DNA from: Sulfitobacter sp.
Lineage (GTDB): Bacteria > Pseudomonadota > Alphaproteobacteria > Rhodobacterales > Rhodobacteraceae
Assembly (NCBI GenBank): GCA_024637305.1
Contig: JAGXFI010000146.1
Coordinates: 1-45,491, forward strand
Reading direction: 5' to 3'
Length of the DNA stretch: 45,491 nucleotides
Every line of letters starts with the position of its first letter. The stretch's first letter is position 1. This document shows, one piece after another, positions 25,641-37,159 of the stretch. The translations under genes were made by a program, and so were the position numbers. The notes beneath the pieces are model-generated. The model was not told the origin of the DNA and made no database searches. It saw only the letters and a program-made list of their open reading frames with translations.

Positions 25641-26808
25641 GAACTTATCCTTTACCAAAGTTGTCATAAAGCTGACTTTCGCATTGATATTGTCAAGCGC
25701 CCAGGTGCGCGCTCACGAAGTCGTGCCAACCATTGCAGACCTGTCAGCAGCGGCGGGGCAGGCCGAGTTGACACTGCGGATCAATCTTGAAGCCTTTCTG
25801 GCAGGTGTCGATCTGGACGAGGTCGAGGATACCAATGACACCCCGCAGGCCGCTGATTACGACGCCCTGCGCGCGCTGTCCGAAGATGAGATCACGGCGA
25901 GGGCACCGCAGATTCTGGCGCAGTGGAACGCGCATCCTTTGCTGGCAGCCGACGGCGCGCCGCTTGCGTTGTCGACCGCCGCGCTGGAAATTCCGCAGGG
26001 GGTCGATTCCGAATTGCCACGCATCGCCGAATGGCGGCTGACCGCGCCGCTTCCGGATGGCGCGCAGGCAATCGTGATCAACTGGCCGGACGGTTCGGGG
26101 TCGCTGGTGCTGCGTCAGCAGGGCGTCAATGAGCCCTTTACCGGTTTGATCGAAGGCGGCGGTGAAGCACGGATCGCGCTTGCCGGAGGGAACGCGCAAA
26201 GCGGTTGGCAGGCATTCGCATCCTATATCCCTGTTGGATTCGACCACATCTTGCCTCAGGGGCTGGATCATATCCTGTTCGTGCTTGGACTGTTCCTGCT
26301 ATCGACGCATTTGGGGCCGCTCTTGTGGCAGGTCACCACCTTCACGCTTGCTCATACCGTTACGCTAGCGCTCGGCGCGCTGGGGTTCGTCACCGTTCCC
26401 GCCAGCATCGTGGAGCCGCTGATCGCCGCATCCATCGTCTATGTCGCGGTCGAGAATATCTGGCTTGCCCGCCTTACCCCCTGGCGACCGGTGATCATCT
26501 TTGGTTTCGGGTTGTTGCACGGTCTGGGCTTTGCCTCCGTTCTGGGGGAATTCGGCCTGCCGGAGGATCAGTTCATTCCCGCGCTTGTCGGGTTCAATGT
26601 GGGTGTGGAAGTCGGTCAGTTGACCGTGATCGCCCTGGCGGCGGCGCTGCTGTGGGGGGCGTGGTATGCCGTGCGCCACGCACCGCTGGATGAAGCCGAA
26701 TGGAGCGCGCGCGAATACCCCGTGATGTTCCGCGCCGTGTCGGTGACCGGATCGCTGACCATTGCCCTCATCGGTGTTTGGTGGGTGATCGAGCGGGTAT
26801 TCCTATGA
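25639..26808 (+). CDS. HupE/UreJ-like membrane protein
   Basis: A 389-residue protein with a cleavable signal (KLTFALILSSAQVRA, then HEVVPT), a periplasmic domain of about 180 residues, and a C-terminal half with about six membrane segments. That half includes FDHILPQGLDHILFVLGLF and FGLLHGLGFASVLGEFGLP, the conserved His-rich motifs of the HupE/UreJ_2 family. Relatives are linked to nickel uptake for hydrogenase or urease. No such enzyme gene is in the window, so the metal is unknown. The ATG at 25639 shares two bases with the start codon of the divergent DUF4198 gene; GAGGG lies 12 bases upstream. Its end overlaps the convergent ThiE-like gene by six bases. Confidence 0.85.
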   Translation: MNLSFTKVVIKLTFALILSSAQVRAHEVVPTIADLSAAAGQAELTLRINLEAFLAGVDLDEVEDTNDTPQAADYDALRALSEDEITARAPQILAQWNAHPLLAADGAPLALSTAALEIPQGVDSELPRIAEWRLTAPLPDGAQAIVINWPDGSGSLVLRQQGVNEPFTGLIEGGGEARIALAGGNAQSGWQAFASYIPVGFDHILPQGLDHILFVLGLFLLSTHLGPLLWQVTTFTLAHTVTLALGALGFVTVPASIVEPLIAASIVYVAVENIWLARLTPWRPVIIFGFGLLHGLGFASVLGEFGLPEDQFIPALVGFNVGVEVGQLTVIALAAALLWGAWYAVRHAPLDEAEWSAREYPVMFRAVSVTGSLTIALIGVWWVIERVFL

Positions 26809-27423
26809 GTCCATTGCTGCGACGAACCGTTTGAGCGCGGCGGCAGGATCGTCGTCCGACCAGATCTCGGAGATACCGAAGAAATCGGTATAGGGGGCTA
26901 ATGCACGTATCGTGGGCTCGTCCAGATCGCCTTCGGCGACACAGGGTACTTCGACCATTTCGGACCACCAGTGAAACACATCCTCTTCTGCGTGATCGCC
27001 CATGCCGAGGGCGGAGGCGCGCGCAGGGCCGAAAGCCACGTAATCCGCTCCCGCTTCGGCTGCGCTCATGCCCTCATGGCGCGATCCGCCGCAGAAGGCG
27101 CCGACAATGGCATCGTCGCCCAGTTCCTTGCGGGCATGCCGGACCGACCTCGCACCGTCCAGCAGATGCACGCCGTCGATCCCAAGCCGCGCGGCCAGCA
27201 ACGTATGCTCTGAGATCACAAGCGCCACATCGCGTGCATGCGTCACCTCGCGCAAGGTATCGGCGGCGCGCGACAGCATGTCCTCGTCGCGTGTCGCGAG
27301 CGCAAGCCGCACACAGGCGATAGGGTGGGTGTCCAGCACGGCGGCAAGGTGTTCCTTGAACGGGTCGAGATCGAATTGCGGCGGTGTGATAAGATAGAGT
27401 TGCGGCTGTTCGGGGGCGTCCAT
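26803..27423 (-). CDS. ThiE/TenI-like TIM-barrel protein
   Basis: A 206-residue protein of the thiamine phosphate synthase fold: LYLITPPQFDLDP at the start, DGVHLLDGARSVRHARKELG in the middle, and GADYVAFGPARASALG near residue 145. The phosphate loop differs from true ThiE (usual GPVFPTxTK), lacking the Thr-Lys end. That suggests it may not make thiamine phosphate and may be closer to TenI or a divergent paralogue. AAAGGA precedes the ATG. No thi gene is nearby. It is divergent from the TrmJ-like gene, 114 bases apart. Confidence 0.8.
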   Translation of the reverse strand: MDAPEQPQLYLITPPQFDLDPFKEHLAAVLDTHPIACVRLALATRDEDMLSRAADTLREVTHARDVALVISEHTLLAARLGIDGVHLLDGARSVRHARKELGDDAIVGAFCGGSRHEGMSAAEAGADYVAFGPARASALGMGDHAEEDVFHWWSEMVEVPCVAEGDLDEPTIRALAPYTDFFGISEIWSDDDPAAALKRFVAAMDS

Positions 27424-27537
27424 GGTGCTGTCCTTTGGGTCTTGTTCCCGGTTGCCTAGCCTATCACGGCACCAAAGAAAATGCCCATGACGCAAGCCAA
27501 GCTTGGCAACGGCGGGGCGCGCGGCTATGAGGCGGGC

Positions 27538-28284
27538 ATGACCGTGAGACCACCCTCCCAGCCCGCCTTTATTCTCGTGCGCCCGCAGATGGGCGAGAAT
27601 ATCGGGGCGGCCGCGCGTGCGATGCTGAATTTCGGCCTCGACCACATGCGCATCGTGGCGCCGCGCGATGGCTGGCCCAATCCGGCGGCCGTGGCGATGG
27701 CATCCGGGGCGGGCCGCGTTCTGGATAACGCTCGGCTCAGTCCTGATTTGCCCAATGCGCTTGCCGATTGCGATTTCGTCTTTGCCACGACGGCAAGGGG
27801 CCGCGATCTGGCCAAAGAGGTCCATACCCCTGAAAGCGCCATGCAGATGGCCGCCGAACGGATTGCGCGCGGTGAGCGTATCGGCGTTCTGTTTGGCCCT
27901 GAACGGGCCGGACTTGAGAATGACGATATAGCGCGGGCCAATGCGATCATTTCGGTTCCCGTAAACCGGGACTTTCCGTCGCTCAACCTCGCGCAATGCG
28001 TACTGCTGACGGGATATGAATGGATGCGCAGCCAGACGTCCACAGCGCCGGCACACATGGAACTGGCAGGCACCGTTTGGGCCGACAATTCGGAGATCGA
28101 ACATCTCGCACGGCATTTCGAGGAACGGCTCGAGACGGCAGGTTTCTTTTTCCCCGATCACAAGGCTGCGTCGATGAAGATTAATCTGCGCAACATGTGG
28201 TCTCGCCTGCCGCTAACGCGGGCCGACGTGCAGGCATTCCACGGTATGCTGCGCCAAATGGTCCGCTGGGCCGCGCGCGACTAG
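27538..28284 (+). CDS. trmJ: tRNA/rRNA 2'-O-methyltransferase, TrmJ-like (SPOUT)
   Basis: A 248-residue SAM-dependent methyltransferase. It opens with FILVRPQMGENIGAAARAM, then shows the SPOUT knot motifs GVLFGPERAGLEND and LNLAQCVLLTGYEW, which form the cofactor site. This is the TrmJ/YfhQ type that methylates the 2'-oxygen at position 32 of certain tRNAs. The ATG at 27538 fits the family start; an ATG 19 codons upstream would add an unconserved tail. ctaA begins 54 bases downstream. Confidence 0.85.
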   Translation: MTVRPPSQPAFILVRPQMGENIGAAARAMLNFGLDHMRIVAPRDGWPNPAAVAMASGAGRVLDNARLSPDLPNALADCDFVFATTARGRDLAKEVHTPESAMQMAAERIARGERIGVLFGPERAGLENDDIARANAIISVPVNRDFPSLNLAQCVLLTGYEWMRSQTSTAPAHMELAGTVWADNSEIEHLARHFEERLETAGFFFPDHKAASMKINLRNMWSRLPLTRADVQAFHGMLRQMVRWAARD

Positions 28285-28338
28285 ACGTTTATACCTGCGT
28301 GCCCTACCTATCGGGCAACACACGAACCGGAGGCAGGC

Positions 28339-29487
28339 ATGGCCGAAAAACGCAAACTTTTCGAAGAGGTAGGCACAACGGAAAAGGTCCGCGCGCCCGC
28401 GCAAACCGGCCTGATTGATGCGGGGCGCGGCGGCGCCCGAGGCGCGATCCGCGTCTGGTTGATGGTGCTCTTTGCGCTGGTGTTCGTTATGATACTGGTG
28501 GGCGGTGCCACGCGGCTGACCGACAGCGGTCTTTCGATCACCGAATGGCGCCCCTTTACCGGCGCGATACCGCCGCTTAGTGAGGCTGACTGGCAGGCGG
28601 AGTTTGCCAAGTATCAGGAAATAGACGAATTCCGACTGCAAAACGCCTGGATGCAATTGTCGGATTTCAAGGTAATCTACTGGTGGGAATGGGGTCACAG
28701 GCAGATGGGTCGCGTTATTGGTCTGGTCTGGACGCTAGGCTTTTTCTGGTTTTTGTTGCGACGCCGGATACCTGCGGGCTGGACCGGACGGCTTTTGCTG
28801 CTCGGTGGGCTTGGCGGGCTTCAAGGGGCGATCGGCTGGTGGATGGTATCTTCGGGCGTGACCTCCGGCACCACGACGACGGATGTTCACAGCGGCCGCC
28901 TTGCCACGCATCTGGGGCTGGCCTTCGTCATTCTTGGACTGATCACCTGGTATGTCCTGTCGCTGGGGCGTCCCGAACGTGACCTGATGCAGGCCCGTCG
29001 AACCAAAGAGACAAAGCTGGTAGGCCTGTCCACAGGCCTGATGCATTTCGCGTTCCTGCAAATCCTTATCGGCGCGCTGGTCGCTGGCATCGATGCAGGG
29101 CGCACTTATACTGATTGGCCGCTGATGGCTGGTCAATTCTTCCCACCGCAAGCGTTTGCGATTGAACCCCTTTGGCTCAATTTCATCGAAAACCCCGGTC
29201 TGGTTCAGTTCATTCACCGTATGGCCGGCTATGCCTTGCTGGCGTTCGGCATCGTCGTGTGGCTGCGCGGGCGCAGGTCTGCCCATGGTCGGACGCGGGT
29301 GGCGTTCAATACGGTGATGGGGGTGATGGGGGTGCAGATCGCCATTGGCATCACGACCGTTCTCTACGAAGCGGCCATGCCCATCGCGCTTCTCCACCAG
29401 GGTATTGCCGTGCTCTTGTGGGTGGTCATCATCCGCGCGCGGCATTTGTCGCTTTATCCCGTCGCCACATCGCTCAGAGGAGCCTGA
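28339..29487 (+). CDS. ctaA: Heme A synthase (COX15/CtaA type 2)
   Basis: A 382-residue inner-membrane protein with about eight helices that oxidises the methyl group of heme O to the formyl group of heme A for cytochrome c oxidase. Conserved blocks are present: GGATRLTDSGLSITEWRPFT after the first helix, EWGHRQMGRVIGL with heme-binding His, DVHSGRLATHLGLAF, and FIHRMAGYALL and LLHQGIAVLL with the paired C-terminal His. The start has GGAGG at the right distance. ctaB and the oxidase subunits are not in the window. The M32 carboxypeptidase gene starts two bases after its stop. Confidence 0.95.
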   Translation: MAEKRKLFEEVGTTEKVRAPAQTGLIDAGRGGARGAIRVWLMVLFALVFVMILVGGATRLTDSGLSITEWRPFTGAIPPLSEADWQAEFAKYQEIDEFRLQNAWMQLSDFKVIYWWEWGHRQMGRVIGLVWTLGFFWFLLRRRIPAGWTGRLLLLGGLGGLQGAIGWWMVSSGVTSGTTTTDVHSGRLATHLGLAFVILGLITWYVLSLGRPERDLMQARRTKETKLVGLSTGLMHFAFLQILIGALVAGIDAGRTYTDWPLMAGQFFPPQAFAIEPLWLNFIENPGLVQFIHRMAGYALLAFGIVVWLRGRRSAHGRTRVAFNTVMGVMGVQIAIGITTVLYEAAMPIALLHQGIAVLLWVVIIRARHLSLYPVATSLRGA

Positions 29488-29489
29488 CA

Positions 29490-30965
29490 ATGTCCGCCTA
29501 TGATGATTTGATGCTGTTTACCCGTGACACACAGGCCCTGGCGCAGGTCGCAGGACGGCTGGGGTGGGATCAGGAAACCATGATGCCCCGCGAAGCGGTC
29601 CCCCAAAGGGCCGAGGAAATGGCGGCGATGGAACATATTCTGCATGAACGCCGGTTAAACCCGCGCGTTGGCGAATGGCTGGAGATGATCGACGATGCGA
29701 CGCTGGATGACGTCGGTCGCGCGCAGCTGCGCCATATCCGCCGCGATTTCGATCGCGCGTCCAAGGTGCCCGCGCAGCTTGCAAGCCGCATCGCCCGTGT
29801 CACCTCAGCCGCACAGGGCAAATGGGCCGAGGCCCGTGCGGCGGACGATGTCGCCGCCTTCCTGCCGGTTCTCAGCGAGGTCATCGACCTCAAGCGCGAA
29901 GAGGGCCAGGCACTTGCCGCCGGAAGCAATGTTTACGACGCGATGCTGTCGGACTATGAACCCGGTACTACCGGCGACCAGATCGCTTCGATGTTTGGTG
30001 CGCTGCGTCCGGCCCTGACGGACCTTCGCGTGGCCGTTCGGGCCGCCAAGGCACCGCCAAAGCTGTCAGGCAGCTATGACGAAGCGGCACAGATGAAAAT
30101 GACGCGTCACCTGGCAAGAACCTTCGGGTATGATATGAGCCGGGGCCGGGTGGACAAGGCCGTGCATCCTTTCTCTTCAGGTTCCGGTCTGGACGTCCGC
30201 ATCACGACACGGACCAGTCCGAGTGACCCTTTCAATTGCTTCTACTCGACAATCCACGAAGTCGGCCATGGCGCTTACGAGCAGAACATTGACGATGCCT
30301 ACCTACTGACGCCGCTGGGCCGTGGCGTTTCGATGGGCGTTCATGAAAGCCAGAGCCGCATCTATGAAAACCAGATCGGCCGAAGTCGCGCCTTTAGCGG
30401 TTGGCTGTTCGGACAGATGCGCGATGCTTTCGGGGATTTCGGCGTCCCGGATGCCGACACGTTTTACCGCATCGTGAACCGCGTGAACGACGGTTTTATC
30501 CGTACCGAAGCGGACGAATTACAATATAACCTCCACGTCCTGCTCCGCTTTGATATCGAGCGCGCTTTGATGGGAGGCGACCTGCAGGTGGGCGATCTGG
30601 AAGCGGCCTGGAACGACCGGTTTGAAACCGATTTCGGCTATGCGGTCGACAAACCTTCGAACGGCGTCCTGCAGGACGTGCACTGGTCCGTTGGACTTTT
30701 TGGGTATTTTCCCACCTACAGCCTCGGCAATGTCTATGCGGGGTGTCTGCATGAAGCGATGCGCAGCGATTTGCCCGATCTGGACATATCGTTGGCCAGC
30801 GGCGACACAACGCCTGCGACCGATTGGCTGCGCGCCAATGTTCAGACTCACGGCGGTCTTTACGAGCCCCGCGAGGTCATCGAACGTGCTGCAGGGCAGG
30901 CACCGACAGAAGCGCCGCTGCTGGCTTATCTCACGACCAAGTTCAGAGATATTTACGATCTTTAA
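29490..30965 (+). CDS. M32 family metallocarboxypeptidase
   Basis: A 491-residue zinc or cobalt carboxypeptidase of the Taq type. The metal site HEVGH lies at residues 256-260 in STIHEVGHGAYEQN. The downstream HESQSRIYEN supplies the third ligand, and DVHWSVGLFGYFPTYSLGN is the C-terminal family signature. The enzyme trims C-terminal residues from peptides in the cytosol, with broad specificity. The ATG at 29490 follows AGAGGAGCC and comes directly after ctaA, so the two are probably cotranscribed. Length is normal for the family. It is convergent with gyrA. Confidence 0.95.
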   Translation: MSAYDDLMLFTRDTQALAQVAGRLGWDQETMMPREAVPQRAEEMAAMEHILHERRLNPRVGEWLEMIDDATLDDVGRAQLRHIRRDFDRASKVPAQLASRIARVTSAAQGKWAEARAADDVAAFLPVLSEVIDLKREEGQALAAGSNVYDAMLSDYEPGTTGDQIASMFGALRPALTDLRVAVRAAKAPPKLSGSYDEAAQMKMTRHLARTFGYDMSRGRVDKAVHPFSSGSGLDVRITTRTSPSDPFNCFYSTIHEVGHGAYEQNIDDAYLLTPLGRGVSMGVHESQSRIYENQIGRSRAFSGWLFGQMRDAFGDFGVPDADTFYRIVNRVNDGFIRTEADELQYNLHVLLRFDIERALMGGDLQVGDLEAAWNDRFETDFGYAVDKPSNGVLQDVHWSVGLFGYFPTYSLGNVYAGCLHEAMRSDLPDLDISLASGDTTPATDWLRANVQTHGGLYEPREVIERAAGQAPTEAPLLAYLTTKFRDIYDL

Positions 30966-30996
30966 TGGCGTCCGGTAGACTGCACAGGCGGCGAGG

Positions 30997-33747
<2,751 letters not shown>

Positions 33748-33791
33748 GTCATTTCCCAGCTTTGCTGAAGTCGTTCTATATCTTGTGGCGG

Positions 33792-33821
33792 ACTATAGCC
33801 CGAAGGGCAGATAAGGTGCAA
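33792..33821 (-). promoter_or_regulatory. Candidate promoter of gyrA
   Basis: On the minus strand TTGCAC (33816-33821) and TATAGT (33792-33797) lie 18 bases apart, placing the start of transcription about 40 bases before the gyrA start codon. A second -35-like hexamer, TTGACC, lies at 33832-33837 without a good partner. Confidence 0.4.
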
Positions 33822-33867
33822 ACAGATTGCGGGTCAAGCGGCAGAGGAAAGCGGGATCGGGCAATCC

Positions 33868-33890
33868 GCGCAACGCGCGTGTCGTTGCGC
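33868..33890 (-). terminator. Hairpin at the end of the radical SAM gene
   Basis: GCGCAACG (33868-33875) and CGTTGCGC (33883-33890) form an 8-bp stem with a 7-base loop that touches the stop codon of the radical SAM gene. No T-run follows on the minus strand, so it is either a factor-assisted terminator or an mRNA-protecting structure before the gyrA promoter. Confidence 0.35.
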
Positions 33891-34837
33891 TAGGCTGAAC
33901 AGCTCGCGCCGCCCAAGACGCAGAACTTTGCGCAATGCGGATGGTTGAGCGCCACGTCGCGTTCTGCATCTGCCAGGGTTTCGCCCAGTTCGAATTCGGG
34001 GCTGTAGGGCAGCAGAGTGCAGGCCAGGACCGCAAGCTTTTCGGCACCTTTGCGTTTGACGACCATCCGCGAGCTTGCGCACATCACCGATTCAGGGGAC
34101 TTATCAAGTATCGCCCAGCAGGCAGTCGTGATCTCGGGCACTTCAACGCTCTCGTCCATCTCTGGAAACAGCACCGTCTTGGCCGGATCATGGGCGTCGA
34201 TGTCAAACCCGTGCTGTGCGAAAAACGCGGCATAGCCCGCGCGGCTTTGTTTATCGCTGTCGCCATGGATCGAACGCCCTGCAACGGCCATCCGGAACCC
34301 GTGGTCGCGCAGCCATGCCATCCCGCGCAATGTCTTGTCAAAAGCGCCACACCCGCGTTCCGCATCGTGCAGCGCGGGATCGTAATGATCGACTGAAATG
34401 CGCATGGTAAGCTTTTGCGGATGGGCGGCCTGCAGGCGCAGCAATCCCTTTTGCACGGCCTTGCGCATCATCGGACGCATGGCATTCGTCAGCACCAACA
34501 CGTCAAAACCGCGCTCAAGCGAGACTTCCAGGATGTCTATGATTTGCGGGTTCATGAACGGTTCGCCACCGGTGAATGCAATCTCGCGGACCGGCCAATT
34601 GCGCGCTGTAATCTGGTCGAGGTATTCGGATACCTCGTCGGCGGTGATATAGACCAGCGCATCGTTCGTCGGACTCGACGCGATGTAGCAGTTAGCACAC
34701 TCGATATTGCACAGCGTTCCGGTATTGAACCACAACGTCTGTGGGTCGCGCAGGCTGACCGTTGCGCGCGCTTCGCCCTTGGCCGTCACCGCCGGATCGC
34801 TGAATTTCGCGATATTTTCCTGCAGGTTGTCTTTCAT
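33890..34837 (-). CDS. Radical SAM protein with cysteine-rich C-terminus
   Basis: A 315-residue protein with the SAM-cleaving [4Fe-4S] motif CNIECANCY (CxxxCxxC) near residue 42, followed by the glycine motif AFTGGEPFMNP and the barrel strand MRISVDHYDP. The last 90 residues hold seven Cys, in TACW, MCAS, ACTLL and the end HCAKFCVLGGASCSA. This is reminiscent of SPASM or twitch domains that carry an auxiliary cluster, although the spacing does not match the standard pattern. The substrate is unknown and there is no obvious peptide or partner gene nearby. AAGGA precedes the ATG. It is divergent from zwf with a 193-base shared upstream region. Confidence 0.82.
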   Translation of the reverse strand: MKDNLQENIAKFSDPAVTAKGEARATVSLRDPQTLWFNTGTLCNIECANCYIASSPTNDALVYITADEVSEYLDQITARNWPVREIAFTGGEPFMNPQIIDILEVSLERGFDVLVLTNAMRPMMRKAVQKGLLRLQAAHPQKLTMRISVDHYDPALHDAERGCGAFDKTLRGMAWLRDHGFRMAVAGRSIHGDSDKQSRAGYAAFFAQHGFDIDAHDPAKTVLFPEMDESVEVPEITTACWAILDKSPESVMCASSRMVVKRKGAEKLAVLACTLLPYSPEFELGETLADAERDVALNHPHCAKFCVLGGASCSA

Positions 34838-34955
34838 GGGTTGTCCTTGAGGCGCTGTGTAGGGTTCTGTTTGTTCTGTGCTACGGTATGACAGTTCCAA
34901 GGAAAAGAGGCCCGACAAGCGTGCACGGACTTGTGATCCTGAGTTGTGTTGCTAA

Positions 34956-34969
34956 TGATTGCGCTAACA
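34956..34969. promoter_or_regulatory. Candidate LacI-type operator upstream of zwf
   Basis: TGATTGCGCTAACA is a 14-bp imperfect palindrome centred on CG, five of seven positions matching between halves, with the right half GCTAACA. It resembles the CG-centred TGTTAGCGCTAACA-type sites bound by LacI-family sugar regulators. It lies 61 bases before zwf and overlaps a weak promoter-like pair (TTGTGA at 34931-34936, TAATGA at 34953-34958). No LacI regulator gene is in the window. Confidence 0.4.
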
Positions 34970-35030
34970 TTGGCGCATGCAGGCCAGTAGCACGGCACGC
35001 GCGTGCGAAATGTACCGAGGAGGGGTTAGA

Positions 35031-36491
35031 ATGGTTTCCCGCGTCATTCCGGTCGAGGTTTTCGATCTGGTCATTTTCGGTGGTACCGGCGATCTTGCCC
35101 GCCGCAAGATCCTGCCTGGTCTTTTCCGGCGTTTCTGCGCAGGGCAGATGCCTTCTGGCGCGCGTATCATCGGGGCCGCGCGCAGCGATCTGGACGATGC
35201 GGCCTACCGCGACATGATCCGCGATGCGATTGCGGAATTCGGCGGCGAACAGGCTTGTGACGATGCGCATCTGAGCGCCTTTCTTGAGCAGCTCGACTAC
35301 CTGAAGATCGACGCGCGCGGCGAAGAGGGCTGGGCACGGCTGCGCGAGATCATGTCGGGCGAGGACCGGATCGAAGCCTATTATTTCTCCGTCTCACCGG
35401 CACTCTTCGGAGAGATCGCGGAGCGGCTCAAGAAATGGGGCATGGCGGACGCTGATGCGCGTATCGTCGTCGAGAAACCCTTTGGCCGGAATCTTGAAAC
35501 CGCGCGCGACCTGAACCGCACGCTGGCTACCTATTTCGACGAGGGTCAGATCTATCGCATCGACCATTATCTCGGCAAGGAGACGGTCCAGAACCTCATG
35601 GCCGTTCGGTTCGGCAACATGCTGTTCGAGCCGTTGTGGAACAGCCAATATATCGACCATATCCAGATTACTGTCGCTGAAACCGTAGGCGTAGGAGACC
35701 GGGGCGAATATTACGACAAGGCCGGTGCCATGCGGGACATGGTTCAGAATCACCTGATGCAATTGTTGTGCCTGATCGCAATGGAGCCGCCGGCGCGTTT
35801 TGACCCTGATGCGGTGCGCGACGAAAAGCTCAAGGTGATCCGCGCGCTGGATCCTGTGGACCCGCATCACATTGTGCGGGGGCAGTATCTGGCCCGCGAT
35901 GGCACCCATCCCAGCTATCGCGATGCGGTTGGCGAGCCACGCTCGCACACCGAAAGTTTCGTGGCGCTGCGGGCGCGGATCAGCAACTGGCGATGGGCCG
36001 GGACACCCTTCTACCTGCGCACCGGCAAACGCATGAGCGCGCGGTCAAGCGAGATCACTGTGGTCTTCAAGGACACGCCGCATTCCATCTTTGGGGCAGA
36101 GGCGGGCAATCACCGCAATGTGCTGTCAATCCGTCTGCAACCCAACGAGGGTATCACCCTGGGCGTGACCATCAAGGAACCCGGGCCGGGCGGCATGCGT
36201 TTGATCGACGTGCCTCTCGACATGACTTTCGCCGATGCGTTGGGCGAAGACGGAGCGGACCAGGTTGATGCCTATGAGCGACTCATAATGGATGTGATCC
36301 GCGGCAACCAGACGCTGTTCATGCGTGGCGACGAGGTCGAGGCGGCCTGGGCCTGGACCGATCCGATCATAGAGGGGTGGGTGACGCGCAACGAAGTGCC
36401 CAAACCTTATGAAAGCGGATCCGACGGGCCAATTGACTCCGGCAACATGATGCGGCGTGATGGCCGAGAATGGCGAAAGGTCTCCCCATGA
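35031..36491 (+). CDS. zwf: Glucose-6-phosphate 1-dehydrogenase
   Basis: A 486-residue enzyme that oxidises glucose 6-phosphate to 6-phosphogluconolactone with NADP or NAD, the entry to the oxidative pentose phosphate and Entner-Doudoroff pathways. The cofactor loop [18 protein letters not shown], the active-site motif [14 protein letters not shown] and the block EVRSH-like [19 protein letters not shown] are present. The start follows GAGGAGGGG. Its stop codon overlaps the pgl start (ATGA). The gene begins the zwf-pgl-pgi operon and is divergent from the radical SAM gene; the operator candidate at 34956-34969 probably acts on this promoter. Confidence 0.97.
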   Translation: MVSRVIPVEVFDLVIFGGTGDLARRKILPGLFRRFCAGQMPSGARIIGAARSDLDDAAYRDMIRDAIAEFGGEQACDDAHLSAFLEQLDYLKIDARGEEGWARLREIMSGEDRIEAYYFSVSPALFGEIAERLKKWGMADADARIVVEKPFGRNLETARDLNRTLATYFDEGQIYRIDHYLGKETVQNLMAVRFGNMLFEPLWNSQYIDHIQITVAETVGVGDRGEYYDKAGAMRDMVQNHLMQLLCLIAMEPPARFDPDAVRDEKLKVIRALDPVDPHHIVRGQYLARDGTHPSYRDAVGEPRSHTESFVALRARISNWRWAGTPFYLRTGKRMSARSSEITVVFKDTPHSIFGAEAGNHRNVLSIRLQPNEGITLGVTIKEPGPGGMRLIDVPLDMTFADALGEDGADQVDAYERLIMDVIRGNQTLFMRGDEVEAAWAWTDPIIEGWVTRNEVPKPYESGSDGPIDSGNMMRRDGREWRKVSP

Positions 36492-37159
36492 AAATTACCG
36501 AATATGCCGACCGAGACATGCTGGCGATCGATCTGGCAAACCTGTTGGCCGGCGAGCTTGAAAACAGCTTGTTTACCCATGATCACGCATCGCTTGCACT
36601 GCCGGGCGGTACGACGCCGGGGCCGATCTATGACGTGTTGTGTGCGGTCCGGTTGGACTGGTCGCGCGTGCACATCCTCTTGACGGACGAGCGCTGGGTG
36701 GACGAAACATCGCCCCATTCCAATGCGGCGCTCTTGCGCGAACGGCTGCTTACCGAACGCGCGGCTGCGGCGCAATTCACGCCGTATTACCGCGCCGGCA
36801 AGACCGCCGCCGAAGCCGCCCCCGAAGTAAGCGACGCCATCGACAAGTATATGCCGATTTCGGTTCTCGTGCTGGGAATGGGTGTGGACATGCATACGGC
36901 CTCGCTGTTTCCCGGTGCCGAGGGGCTTGAGGCCGCGCTGGCCTCCGATGCGGCGCACCTGTGCCCGATCTCTGTGCCGGGCCAAAGCCACGCGCGCTTG
37001 ACGCTTTCAGCGGCTGCGCTTGACGGGGCCCTTTCCAAGCATCTGGTGATCTATGGTGACGAAAAGCGCGAAGCGCTTGAGCGTGCCCTGTCGCTCAGCC
37101 GTGCCGAGGCCCCTGTCAGGACCGTCCTCAATCAGGCAACGATTCACTGGGCCGCATGA
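36488..37159 (+). CDS. pgl: 6-phosphogluconolactonase
   Basis: A 223-residue enzyme that hydrolyses 6-phosphogluconolactone to 6-phosphogluconate. Motifs of the DevB/Pgl family are clear: LALPGGTTPGPIYD, VHILLTDERWVDETSPHSN and LVLGMGVDMHTASLFPGAEG. In the last, the usual GxGxDGHxAS reads GMGVDMHTAS, a small departure. The ATG overlaps the zwf stop, and the stop codon overlaps the pgi start by four bases. Confidence 0.95.
   Translation: MKITEYADRDMLAIDLANLLAGELENSLFTHDHASLALPGGTTPGPIYDVLCAVRLDWSRVHILLTDERWVDETSPHSNAALLRERLLTERAAAAQFTPYYRAGKTAAEAAPEVSDAIDKYMPISVLVLGMGVDMHTASLFPGAEGLEAALASDAAHLCPISVPGQSHARLTLSAAALDGALSKHLVIYGDEKREALERALSLSRAEAPVRTVLNQATIHWAA

Noticed and set aside
27424..28161. 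Upstream extension of the ThiE-like frame across the TrmJ-like gene
   Set aside because: It is antisense to a conserved SPOUT methyltransferase and has no family match.
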